From assembly GCA_017449025.1 (NCBI GenBank), contig JAFSKJ010000082.1:1-64000 (forward strand): a stretch of 64,000 nt of DNA, written 5' to 3'. The DNA is from Prevotella sp. (GTDB lineage: Bacteria > Bacteroidota > Bacteroidia > Bacteroidales > Bacteroidaceae). Positions 15,513 through 24,133 of the stretch are shown piece after piece. Each line of letters begins with the position of its first letter. The first letter of the stretch is position 1. A program made the position numbers and the translations under genes. The notes beneath the pieces were generated by a model. The model saw only the letters and a list, made by a program, of their open reading frames with translations, was not told where the DNA came from and did not search any database.

Positions 15513-18104
15513 TTAGAAGCTGAAGGCGATGATGTAGCGCATGCCCCACTTGGGGCTTGTGGGCAGGTGGTTGTAGCTGAGCCGCCGGACATACTCTACG
15601 TGCCAGATCTTGAAAATGTTGTGGATGCCGAATACCATTTCGGCGTATGGTTTGTTGGGGTCCATCACGTGGCTTCCCTCAGGGAAGTACATGAGGCGGC
15701 TGCTGCCGCGATTCTGCTCTAAGAAGGGGTTGTTCTTGTCGGTAAGCGTTCCCCAGAGCATGCGTACGCCGATGTATTCGCGCCAGTGGAGTTTTTTTAT
15801 GAGTGGCACGCGGTTGAAGATTTTCCCGTTCAGGTCCCACGATACCATGAGCGAGGCAAAGCGGTCGTTGAGGAACTCCATGGTGTTTATCAGGTTGAAG
15901 GTTTCTGGGACGATGATGTACGACTGGTTGGCTGGGGGCTGTATGAGGAGGGGGTAGGGCACTTTGTTCCACTGTATGCCTGCCTTGGCACTTATGTCGA
16001 GTTTTCCCCAGCTGCTGAGCCAGAATCGCTTGTAGATGCCGGCCTCTGTGTAGTTGTAGTTGTAGTTGCCGCCGAGTATGCCGTCGAATCCCATGGTGTG
16101 GGCTACGCTGAACACTGGGGCGTCGAGGTTGATGACGCGCCGGCGCAGTTTGTTGTTGATGTATGTCTCGCCGGGGGCGTAGCGCAGGCGTCCGGTGACC
16201 TCTGTGGTGCGGAGGAAGGAGCCGTTGCCTGTTCGCCAGAACTCGGTGGGCTTGGGCTTGTCGAGGGTGCAGAAGGTCATGGCGCCGCAGCTCTCGTTTT
16301 CTTCGAGCTTGCCGTTGACGGTGAGTTTCAGTCCCCAGTCGGTCTCGTACTCGAAGGTTACCTGCTGGCGGTTGTAGAGCATCATCTTGTTGGTCTCTGC
16401 CCATTTCAGGGCTACCATGAAGTTGTCTTTGTCGGTATCTAAGAATCGGTCGCCGGGCGAGCAGACATCTTTGTTGAGCTGGATGGTCATGGTGCGGCGG
16501 GGGAACTCGTGAGGCAGGTATTTCTTGGGATTGAGCGAATAGGTGAACTCTGCGTTGTAGTAGTCTTTCTTCGAGCCCCATCCGTGGCCGTAGTAGCCGG
16601 AGAGGAAGAAGTGCTTGGAGAGGTTGGCCGTGGTCTTGGCCGACAGTCGTGAACGCCATCCGTCGACATAGTTTCTGGTGAGAATGGTGTTGACGGGGCA
16701 GATGTCGATGTAGTTGGGCGTGCTGGTCTCTACAGAGTTCTCGAAGAGGGCCTTAAGTCCGAAGATGACGTACTTCATGCCCTTGACGTTTTCGATGCTG
16801 TGTATGAACTTGTCCATGGAACTCTCGCTCTTGGTGAGTTCCACCTGTCGGTACTGGTTCCAGAAGGCCTCGTCGCGCATTTGTGCGTCGGCCTCCGTCA
16901 CTTCATTGCTCAGTCCTTTGAAGAGTTTCTTGGGTATGGGGTCGAAGGTATAGTCGCTCAGTCGGGTGGTGCGTGTTACGCTGACGGAGCGGAGGAAGCT
17001 GAGGAACTCCAGCTCGGTGCTCATGTCATCTGTGGTGAGCACCCACTGGCCGTTGGGCAGCTGCTCGTAGTCCTGCAGGATTTTTACGTTCTGCACGAAG
17101 TTGACGTTCGACTGCTTGGGAATGGTCATCTGGCAGCGGCGCACATGCAGTGACGAGTCTTTCAGTATGTAGAGGTCGCCTCGGAATCCCATGTCGTTCT
17201 GGTTGTTGGGCAGGAATTGCAGGTGTATGCATGAGTCGCGTATTGCCGAGGGGTCGTCGTGCCTTTCTATGGTGAGCGTGTCTTCTATATAATAGCGGTA
17301 GAAGCCTATGCCTTCTTCGGAAATGGGCGAGATGAAGGGGTACTGTAGCAGGCGGATATGGTCTTGGTAGATGTCGATGTCGGTGAACACGTCCTTGACC
17401 ACCGTGTTGATGATGTCGCCTGTCTGGAACAGGTCGTTGACGCCCTTGCTGCTTTGTCCGGTTATGATGGTCTTCTCTGAACGGGGTTCGCGCCGATAGA
17501 CTTTCTGCGAAACGGTTTCGTCGACGCTGACAGGCAGAATCATCTTGCCGGTGACGTTGCTGGTCTCAACCTGCTCCACCAGCCATGGGTGTTTCTTGAA
17601 GGGTCCCTGCTCCAGCTGTTCGGGCTTCAGGTCGTTGAGCGAGAGGGTAATTTTCTCGTACTTGTTATACTGATAGTAGTCGTTCAGTCCGAGGTCGGTC
17701 TTCTGCTTGGCTGCCACCACGCGTCGCATAAGCTCCACGGCGGGATTGTTTTTGCGACTATACCTGCTGCGACTGGCTTTTACGGTGACTTCTGCCAACT
17801 GCTGCTGGTCGGGCTTGAGCTTGATGTTGAGCCGGCTCTTGGTCTTGTTGGTGACAGGCAAGATGCGTGACTTGTAACCTACGGCACTGAAGGTGAGGTT
17901 CCAGCCTTCGTGGCGGTCTATGCGGTATTTACCGCTGATGTCGGAGACAACAGCCAGCTGATGCCCCTTGTATAGCACGCTGGCAAGGGGTATGCTGTCG
18001 CCTGTATCGGCATCGGTGATGACACCGTAGATTTGCTGCGCACTAATCGGGGTGACGAGCACACAGGCAAGGGTGATGAAAAGATATTTCAGTCTTGCTG
18101 TCAT
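15513..18104 (-). CDS. DUF5686 outer-membrane protein with carboxypeptidase-regulatory-like N-terminal domain
   Basis: An 863-residue protein with signal peptide MTARLKYLFITLACVLVTPISAQ. Residues about 25-110 form a CarboxypepD_reg-like beta sandwich (IYGVITDADTGDSIPLASVLYKG). The remainder matches the DUF5686 family and is predicted to end in an outer-membrane beta-barrel (the final strand ends in aromatic Phe). Function is unknown; family members occur beside envelope and export genes. It is the last gene of the minus-strand operon: its ATG overlaps the stop of the LolA-like gene by 4 bp, tying it to the lipid/polyene-type export system upstream. Confidence 0.88.
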   Translation of the reverse strand: MTARLKYLFITLACVLVTPISAQQIYGVITDADTGDSIPLASVLYKGHQLAVVSDISGKYRIDRHEGWNLTFSAVGYKSRILPVTNKTKSRLNIKLKPDQQQLAEVTVKASRSRYSRKNNPAVELMRRVVAAKQKTDLGLNDYYQYNKYEKITLSLNDLKPEQLEQGPFKKHPWLVEQVETSNVTGKMILPVSVDETVSQKVYRREPRSEKTIITGQSSKGVNDLFQTGDIINTVVKDVFTDIDIYQDHIRLLQYPFISPISEEGIGFYRYYIEDTLTIERHDDPSAIRDSCIHLQFLPNNQNDMGFRGDLYILKDSSLHVRRCQMTIPKQSNVNFVQNVKILQDYEQLPNGQWVLTTDDMSTELEFLSFLRSVSVTRTTRLSDYTFDPIPKKLFKGLSNEVTEADAQMRDEAFWNQYRQVELTKSESSMDKFIHSIENVKGMKYVIFGLKALFENSVETSTPNYIDICPVNTILTRNYVDGWRSRLSAKTTANLSKHFFLSGYYGHGWGSKKDYYNAEFTYSLNPKKYLPHEFPRRTMTIQLNKDVCSPGDRFLDTDKDNFMVALKWAETNKMMLYNRQQVTFEYETDWGLKLTVNGKLEENESCGAMTFCTLDKPKPTEFWRTGNGSFLRTTEVTGRLRYAPGETYINNKLRRRVINLDAPVFSVAHTMGFDGILGGNYNYNYTEAGIYKRFWLSSWGKLDISAKAGIQWNKVPYPLLIQPPANQSYIIVPETFNLINTMEFLNDRFASLMVSWDLNGKIFNRVPLIKKLHWREYIGVRMLWGTLTDKNNPFLEQNRGSSRLMYFPEGSHVMDPNKPYAEMVFGIHNIFKIWHVEYVRRLSYNHLPTSPKWGMRYIIAFSF

Positions 18105-18592
18105 TTAAAAACGTATTCGGTATAGTCTTCTCCTCGTCCGTTCATGCGGAGTGTGCGAAGAGTCTTGGCCTTGGTGTCAACGGTCAAGACGAACGAGGTG
18201 AAGAGCTGGCGTTTTTTCTTCTCTGTAGGTACTATAGTGACAGTGGTGGCGTTTCCCTTGGTTGTGGCAGTTATGTCGTCGCCCTGGGGAATGGCCTGCT
18301 GGTTGATGACTGCCTTCAGCACCGTATGGAAGGTTGCAAACAGCGGGTTCTTCTTGCTGTCGGTGACGTGCTGGCGTCCACCCATGGTCATGGTAAACCG
18401 TGTGCCGTCCATGATGAGCTGGTCTTTGCCGCCATCGGTGGAAATGGAGATGTAGTCGGGCTTGCGGATGGTAAGTGTGCCGGTGGTGACGACATCGGTC
18501 TTGACGGCCTTCTTATGGCTGGTCTTTGTAACGGTCTGTGCGCTGACGGTCATGGCCAGCATGCAGAATAGAATTGTCAATAGCTTTTTCAT
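18101..18592 (-). CDS. LolA-like outer-membrane lipoprotein carrier protein
   Basis: The start was placed at 18592 (MKKLLTILFCMLAMTVSAQ), because the longer frame adds a non-signal N-terminus. The mature protein of about 145 residues has the LolA fold pattern of alternating beta strands (GTLTIRKPDYISI, GTRFTMTMGG, FVLTVD). LolA-like proteins with an MMPL exporter are a standard pair in aryl-polyene and flexirubin clusters, where they are thought to carry the lipid-like product across the periplasm. It lies just after the MMPL gene and overlaps the DUF5686 gene. Confidence 0.8.
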   Translation of the reverse strand: MKKLLTILFCMLAMTVSAQTVTKTSHKKAVKTDVVTTGTLTIRKPDYISISTDGGKDQLIMDGTRFTMTMGGRQHVTDSKKNPLFATFHTVLKAVINQQAIPQGDDITATTKGNATTVTIVPTEKKKRQLFTSFVLTVDTKAKTLRTLRMNGRGEDYTEYVFK

Positions 18593-18596
18593 GAGG

Positions 18597-21047
18597 TTAT
18601 GGGGTTTTGAGCCATCGGAAGACGGCGGGTTGAACAACGTAAGAAAGGATAACAGCCGAGAGCAGGCCTACAAGTGTGGAGAAACCCACACTGCGGATGG
18701 CGGGATGAACTGCGAGGAGCATGCTGCCAACGGTGGTGAGCAGGGTGACGGCAGAAAGCAGGATGGCGGTCTTGTGAGAGGTGAGGGATGAGGGGTGAGA
18801 GGTGAGGCCGTTCATGACGAAAATGCTGTAGTCGACACCGATACCGAAGATAAAGGTTGAGATGATGATGCTGATGAGATTGAACTGCTGGCCGAAGATG
18901 TTCATGGCGCCCAGCACAATGAGCCAGCTGAGCAGTATGGGCATAAAGCCGAGGAGGGTGTGCTTGATGTTGAATTGCAGCGACAGCCATAGTACCAGCA
19001 GTACGAAAGCCATTGATAGCCATTGCAGCCTGTCGAAATCGTTGCTCATCTGCAGCAGGGTGTCCGTAGTATAATAATAGGTGTCGAGCACCAGCAGGTG
19101 TGGGTCGCTGCTTATGGCATCGCAGATGCGGATATAGTCGCTGTCGCTGCTTCGCACGGAGTCGTTCTGGCATCGTACGGATGTGAAGCATAGCCATGTG
19201 CCGTCGTACGACTGCTCCATCAACGTAGACAAGTAGCCCTGTGGAATCAGGCCGGCGTCGTAAACGGCATCAGGAGCATAGTCGGCCTTGGCAGCCTCGA
19301 AGAACGGCTGAAAAGCTTCGGGACGCAGGTCGGCTGTCGGTGCGGCCTCACGAATAAGCTGCCGGACGGTGGCCAGTCGGCTGTCGTCCCAATAGCGGTG
19401 CCATGCATCGATGCGCTGCTGCTGTCGGTCGAGTGATACCAACAGGTCGTTGGTGGGGGTGTAGCTCTTCACCAATCCAAGGTGCTGGAGGGAGTCGAGT
19501 TTATGGCGCAGCACGCCGAAGTGTTGGAGGGCTTCTTCCATGGTCTGTCCCTTGCTGGCAAAATACTTGGTCTTGTCGCCTGTGTACGTTTTCTCGCGGA
19601 GCAAGTTCTCGGAGTGCTCCACCATAGGGTTGTCGTAGCCTAGGTTATGCATGTCGGCATCGAAGTGTGTGCCGCCAATGAACCAGGCTCCGATGCAGAC
19701 AACTAAAATGATAGCGGCAAGCCTCCCCAAGCCCCTCCGAAGGAGGGGATGTTTAGATAGATAATTGGCTGACTGGAGATTCATTATGTAATTAAACATC
19801 CCTCCCTTCGGGAGGGCTTGGGTGGGCCCAAGCATTTGCGGCAGCCAGATGAGCGAGAACAGCGTGGCCCCGAGTATGGCAAACGAGGCAAACAGTCCGA
19901 AGTCGCGCAACAGGTCGGTCTGGATGAACAGTAGTCCTGAAAACGAGCCGATGGTGGTGATACAGCCCAAGAGTACGGGCTTCACCTGGTCGCGCAACAG
20001 CTGTACGGGGTTGCTGACATACAGATGGTGGGTCATGACATGGAGCACATAGCTGAGTGCCACTCCGAGCACCACGCCACCGATGCCCAAAGCCAGTAGT
20101 GAGAACTGGCCCTTCAGCCAGTACATCATGGTGAGTCCGAAAAGCGTGCCGAAGGCCACGGGCAACAGGAGCAGTGGGATGGTGTTCCACCGGCGGAAGC
20201 AGAGCTGCAGGAAGATGAGTACCAAGGCCAATGCTCCAGCTATGGTGGTGGTCAGGTCGTGCTTGATTTGTGTGGAGTTGTAGTAGCCGCTGGCAGGTGT
20301 GCCGTGATAGCTGATGGTGGTGGCGGGATGCGACTGCCGTAGCTGACTGATCACGGTGTTTAGCCGTTCGAAGAGTGCGGAGCCTTGGCCGGTATTGGTC
20401 GACGAGAACTTGGGTGTGAGGAATGCCAGGCACACCGTTGTATCGGGCACGAAGAAATGGTTGTCCAAGGTCAGGTAATTGCCGGCGCTTAGCAGCGTCG
20501 TCATCTGTTTGGCCAGCACGTTGCGCATGCCTATGGGGTCCAGTTCGATGAGTTCTGGAAACATCTCTCCGAATTCGCCCTGCAAGTCGTCACGGTTCTG
20601 CTTCATCTGCTGAGCCACGTGTTCCTTTGTCAACAAGGAATCGAAATGCACATAGACCGCCGTGTCGATGTATGCCGGCAGATGGGCGGTCATGTAGTCG
20701 ATGCCCTCGGGCAGCAAGTCGTCGTCAATCCTGTAGAACAGGTTTTCCACCAAGGCCGTGTCGCCTTGCAGGGAGTCGGCAAATGCATCGCAGGTGGCCA
20801 TCAGTTCTTGGTGGTCCTGCCCTTCGAAGAGCACAAATACCTTGTCCTTGATTTTCAGGTCGGCAAAAGCCAGCTTGGTGCTTCCATCCTCGTTTTTCGA
20901 AGATGGCATCAGCTGGTTGATGTCTTCCTCCAAGTGAATCTGCGATGAACAATAACCAAACAATGCGAAGAGACATGCCAAAGAGAGCCAGCAGACTACC
21001 CGATGGCTGTGGAAATACTGATGGATACGGACAAGCAGTTCTGTCAT
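18597..21047 (-). CDS. MMPL/RND-family exporter
   Basis: An 816-residue inner-membrane transporter with the RND/MMPL layout: helix 1 near residues 17-37, a periplasmic loop, helices 2-6 (about 245-410), a second half starting with helix 7 (AAIILVVCIGAWFIGG) and a second helix cluster near 660-810 (FGIGVDYSIFVMN). It probably exports the acyl product made by the neighbouring ketosynthase/ACP/dehydratase, handing it to the LolA-like protein. Its ATG overlaps the dehydratase stop by 4 bp. The cytoplasmic loop between helices 6 and 7 (about residues 412-442) is encoded by a palindromic repeat, noted separately. Confidence 0.9.
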   Translation of the reverse strand: MTELLVRIHQYFHSHRVVCWLSLACLFALFGYCSSQIHLEEDINQLMPSSKNEDGSTKLAFADLKIKDKVFVLFEGQDHQELMATCDAFADSLQGDTALVENLFYRIDDDLLPEGIDYMTAHLPAYIDTAVYVHFDSLLTKEHVAQQMKQNRDDLQGEFGEMFPELIELDPIGMRNVLAKQMTTLLSAGNYLTLDNHFFVPDTTVCLAFLTPKFSSTNTGQGSALFERLNTVISQLRQSHPATTISYHGTPASGYYNSTQIKHDLTTTIAGALALVLIFLQLCFRRWNTIPLLLLPVAFGTLFGLTMMYWLKGQFSLLALGIGGVVLGVALSYVLHVMTHHLYVSNPVQLLRDQVKPVLLGCITTIGSFSGLLFIQTDLLRDFGLFASFAILGATLFSLIWLPQMLGPTQALPKGGMFNYIMNLQSANYLSKHPLLRRGLGRLAAIILVVCIGAWFIGGTHFDADMHNLGYDNPMVEHSENLLREKTYTGDKTKYFASKGQTMEEALQHFGVLRHKLDSLQHLGLVKSYTPTNDLLVSLDRQQQRIDAWHRYWDDSRLATVRQLIREAAPTADLRPEAFQPFFEAAKADYAPDAVYDAGLIPQGYLSTLMEQSYDGTWLCFTSVRCQNDSVRSSDSDYIRICDAISSDPHLLVLDTYYYTTDTLLQMSNDFDRLQWLSMAFVLLVLWLSLQFNIKHTLLGFMPILLSWLIVLGAMNIFGQQFNLISIIISTFIFGIGVDYSIFVMNGLTSHPSSLTSHKTAILLSAVTLLTTVGSMLLAVHPAIRSVGFSTLVGLLSAVILSYVVQPAVFRWLKTP
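19722..19812. repeat. Nested palindromic repeat inside the MMPL coding sequence
   Basis: Arms of about 29 bp (ccaagcccctccgaaggagg on one side, its near-inverse on the other) enclose about 35 bp of unique sequence. Each arm has an internal hairpin (CCCTCCGAAGGAGGGG and CCCTCCCGAAGGGAGGG). The frame stays open through it and encodes PTQALPKGG ... LSKHPLLRRGLG. It resembles the intergenic family A elements in structure. Confidence 0.8.
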
Positions 21048-21493
21048 CTGACAAATATTTTCAAGTCAACTTCGCATATAGTGTCATTGCCTATGCATGA
21101 TTTCCCGTGACATAGCGTCATGGAACCAAACGAGAAGCCCATGGTGATGGTTGTCGTGATTTGCTCGTTGGCACTTGGGCGGCGTTGGCATACGAAATGC
21201 TTCACTTCGGCAATCATGCCCACGGGGGGACTGGCGGCTCCCTGCCGTATTGCCACATGCCCGGCAAGTGCCGAGGCCGACTGGGCGATATGCTCAATCA
21301 GTCCGGACTCAGACATCTCACCACTTGGCAGCATGAAATAGTTGTCCAAGCGCAGAGCCAGCGAGGTGGTGCAGGATGCGCCCGTCAGGCTCCCTGCCGT
21401 TGTGGGTTCCTCACCAGCCTCAAACTCATCGACCATCACAAACGGATTGCGCTGGGGAATAAGTTGCAAAACCTCAACACCTCTATATTTCAT
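21044..21493 (-). CDS. 3-hydroxyacyl-ACP dehydratase-like hotdog protein (ApeP/FabZ-like)
   Basis: A 149-residue single hotdog domain. The N-terminal PQRNPFVMVDEF corresponds to the FabZ PHRYPFLLVD motif, and the central helix ESGLIEHIAQSASALAG carries the expected Glu. The FabZ catalytic His (GHFPG) is not visible at the matching position, where the sequence reads NYFMLPSGEMSE, closer to ApeP-type proteins of aryl-polyene clusters. It probably dehydrates, or only binds, ACP-linked 3-hydroxyacyl chains. It overlaps the exporter gene and follows the ACP gene by 15 bp. Confidence 0.8.
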   Translation of the reverse strand: MKYRGVEVLQLIPQRNPFVMVDEFEAGEEPTTAGSLTGASCTTSLALRLDNYFMLPSGEMSESGLIEHIAQSASALAGHVAIRQGAASPPVGMIAEVKHFVCQRRPSANEQITTTITMGFSFGSMTLCHGKSCIGNDTICEVDLKIFVR

Positions 21494-21508
21494 GCGAAGC
21501 CAAAATTT

Positions 21509-21748
21509 TTACAGGTGCTGCTCAATGTAATCGTACAGACTGTTGAAAGTCTCGATCTTCTTCAGGTCTTCAACCGGGATGGTAATCTTATAGGTTAACT
21601 GCACCAGTGCTATGAGGTCCACCAGGTTGATGCTGTCTAAGCCCAGCGTCTCCTTCAGATTGGCATCGGGCGCAAACTCACTCTGTTCTACTTCAAACTC
21701 TTCTTCCAACAGGCTGTTCACCTGATTAATGATTTCTTGTCTTGTCAT
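21509..21748 (-). CDS. Acyl carrier protein
   Basis: A 79-residue acidic helical protein with the phosphopantetheine attachment site LGLDSINLVDL (S39). It is a discrete ACP next to the ketosynthase and hotdog dehydratase, so it is likely dedicated to this cluster rather than to primary fatty-acid synthesis. Ten bp separate it from the ketosynthase gene. Confidence 0.93.
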   Translation of the reverse strand: MTRQEIINQVNSLLEEEFEVEQSEFAPDANLKETLGLDSINLVDLIALVQLTYKITIPVEDLKKIETFNSLYDYIEQHL

Positions 21749-21757
21749 AATTGTTTC

Positions 21758-22978
21758 TTATAAGTTTTTTATTATTAATGTCGAATTTGTTCCGCCGAAG
21801 CCGAACGAGTTGCTCAGGAACATGTCGAAATGCTGCTGGCGGGTCTCGGGTAAGACGTTGATGCGCTGTGTCACCTCGTCAGGGTTTTCAAAGTTCAGTG
21901 AGCCGCCAATGAAGTCGTTCTTCATCATCAGCATCGAGTAGATGATTTCTGAAGCACCGGCCATCCACATCTCGTGGCCCGTCTGGCTCTTCGTTGAGGT
22001 GACGGGCACCTTGTAGTCGCCGAACACCTGTGCGATGGCTTCGGCCTCACGGCTGTCTCCGATGGGGGTGGAGGTGGCATGGGCGTTAATATAGCCAATG
22101 TCGCTGGGCTTGACACCTGCGCTCTCCAAACTGCGTAGCAACGAGCGGGCAGGGCCTTCCACGTTTGGTGTGGAGATGTGGTCGCCATTGCCCGAGAATC
22201 CCCAACCGAGGATCTCAGCCAGTATTGTGGCTCCACGACTCACTGCGTGCTCGTAGCTCTCTATGATGAGTGTGGCAGCTCCGCCGCTGGGCACCAGGCC
22301 GTCGCGGTCGCGGTCGAAGGGCCGACTGGCTTTTGTGGGCTCGCTGATGCGGGTGGAGAAAGTCTGCAAGGCATCAAACGAGGCAATGCCGTACATGTTG
22401 TTCTCCTCAGCACCGCCGCAGACTATGCAGTCTTGCAAGCCGTTCTTGATGAGCAGGAATCCCAGGCCTAACGACTGCGAACCGCTGGCACATGCAGCCG
22501 ATGCCGTAAGGTTGATGCCCTTCAGGTGGAACAGCGTGGCAAGATTCATGGTCACCGTCGAGTTCATCGACTGGAAGATGGCACCCGAGCCGCACGCTGC
22601 CGTGGAACGGGCCTGGCGGAACTTGTCCATGGCCACCATTGTGGATTCGGCCACCGAGTCGTTGCCATAGATGATGCCTACCTCGTGGCTGTCGATGAAG
22701 TCTTGGGTCAGGCGGGCCTGCTCCAAGGCCTGCACGGTGGCCATGTAGGCATACTGTGCCTCTTCGGGCATCATCTGACGCACGTTGCGGCTTAATACTC
22801 TCTTCAAATCGGGTAGGGGGACATTGGCGCAGATGGGCGAACGAAAGCCCGCATCCTTACGCTCTTGGCTGAACACAATGCCACTGCGCCCTTCGAACAA
22901 GGACTGGCGAACCTCGTCAAGTGTTGTGCCGATGCACGACCAGATTCCCATACCCGTGATAACTACTCTTCTTTCCAT
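21758..22978 (-). CDS. Beta-ketoacyl-ACP synthase (KAS II/FabF-like)
   Basis: A 406-residue thiolase-fold condensing enzyme with the Cys-His-His triad: C163 (SAACASGSQS), H300 (INAHATSTPIGD) and H335 (SQTGHEMWMAG), plus the C-terminal SNSFGFGGTN loop. It performs decarboxylative Claisen condensation on ACP-bound chains. Only one ketosynthase is present, whereas aryl-polyene clusters usually carry two or more including a chain-length factor. Its product is presumably passed to the adjacent ACP, dehydratase and exporter. Confidence 0.92.
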   Translation of the reverse strand: MERRVVITGMGIWSCIGTTLDEVRQSLFEGRSGIVFSQERKDAGFRSPICANVPLPDLKRVLSRNVRQMMPEEAQYAYMATVQALEQARLTQDFIDSHEVGIIYGNDSVAESTMVAMDKFRQARSTAACGSGAIFQSMNSTVTMNLATLFHLKGINLTASAACASGSQSLGLGFLLIKNGLQDCIVCGGAEENNMYGIASFDALQTFSTRISEPTKASRPFDRDRDGLVPSGGAATLIIESYEHAVSRGATILAEILGWGFSGNGDHISTPNVEGPARSLLRSLESAGVKPSDIGYINAHATSTPIGDSREAEAIAQVFGDYKVPVTSTKSQTGHEMWMAGASEIIYSMLMMKNDFIGGSLNFENPDEVTQRINVLPETRQQHFDMFLSNSFGFGGTNSTLIIKNL

Positions 22979-23002
22979 ATTCCTAAAATATTAATTCATA
23001 AT

Positions 23003-24133
23003 TCATAATTCCTTTTGGTAGCACCTACGGCGCTTGACAAACTCCGGCTGCAGCGGTTTCCACTGTGACAGTTCGCGAACGTTGTCTTCCAACTGTGGTC
23101 CCGTCTCAGCCCACTTGAAGCCATACTTATTATAAATAGGTATAAGATTGTCGAAGAACAGGGCGTTCACGCCCATGCCCTGATAGTCGGGGTGCACACC
23201 CACAAGCAGCATCTCCACCGTTTCCTCATGCTTCCACTTCAGTGCCTTTAGCAAGTGGTACCAGCCGGTGGGGAATAGTCGGCCATCGGCCTTTTGCAAC
23301 GCCTTCGACAAACTGCCTATAGTTACGGCGGCCCCTACCACCTCATCCTGCTTGTTGAGCACTATAGGCACCATCTGCCTGTCAAGGAGCGGGAGATAAT
23401 GGTCGAGGAATGTCGTAATCTGGGTTTCCGACAGAGCAGAAAAGCCGAAGATAGGGGAGTAGGCCTTGTTGAACATCTGCATCACCAGCTCTGCATAGTG
23501 TCGGCGGTCGATGCCTGCATCGCCCATCTTAACTACTCTCAGCCCCATCTGCTCGCGCACATACTGCGCTGTGCGAGTGTAGCGAAGTGGTGTTTCCTGT
23601 GGGATCCGTATGCGTATCTGCACCCAGTCCACAGCCTTCTTGTAGCCCAGTGCCTCCATGTGACGCGGATAATAGTCAGGGTTCCAGATGGTGTTCATAG
23701 TGCCTGTCATCTGGAAGTCGTCAACGAGCATACCCTCCTTGTCAAAGTCGGTAATGCCCATCGGGCCTTGCAGGGTGTCCATGCCCCGCTCCAGCCCCCA
23801 CTGCCCCACAGCCTCGAGCAGTGCGGTGCTGACATCCAAGTTGTCTGTAAACTCTATCAGGCTGAACCTTACCACCCGCTGCTGCCAGCGCTCGTTGGCC
23901 TTGCGGTTCACTATGCCCACGATGCGCCCAACGGGAACGTCGCCCTGGTAAGCCACGAAAGGCTGAACGTCGGAAAATTCCAGCCCTGGGTTGCTCTTTT
24001 TGAGGAATACTCCAACGATGTCGCGCTCCAGGTCGGGCACATACTGTGGCACGCCATGAAAGATCATGCATGGCAGGCGCACAAAGTCGTCCATATCCCG
24101 TCGGCACATCACCTTGCGAACTTCCACTTTCAT
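23003..24133 (-). CDS. GNAT-like acyltransferase-fold protein of unknown function
   Basis: A 376-residue protein. The C-terminal region (about 300-376) has a GNAT-like acetyl-CoA-binding pattern (EMLLVGVHPDYQGMGVNALFFDN), and the N-terminal half (VEVRKVMCRRDMDDFVRLP ... GRIVGIVN) looks like a second, degenerate GNAT domain. The substrate is unknown. It overlaps the AraC-type regulator gene by 4 bp and is followed by the ketosynthase, so it is likely co-transcribed and may modify the product or its precursor (inference). Confidence 0.7.
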   Translation of the reverse strand: MKVEVRKVMCRRDMDDFVRLPCMIFHGVPQYVPDLERDIVGVFLKKSNPGLEFSDVQPFVAYQGDVPVGRIVGIVNRKANERWQQRVVRFSLIEFTDNLDVSTALLEAVGQWGLERGMDTLQGPMGITDFDKEGMLVDDFQMTGTMNTIWNPDYYPRHMEALGYKKAVDWVQIRIRIPQETPLRYTRTAQYVREQMGLRVVKMGDAGIDRRHYAELVMQMFNKAYSPIFGFSALSETQITTFLDHYLPLLDRQMVPIVLNKQDEVVGAAVTIGSLSKALQKADGRLFPTGWYHLLKALKWKHEETVEMLLVGVHPDYQGMGVNALFFDNLIPIYNKYGFKWAETGPQLEDNVRELSQWKPLQPEFVKRRRCYQKEL

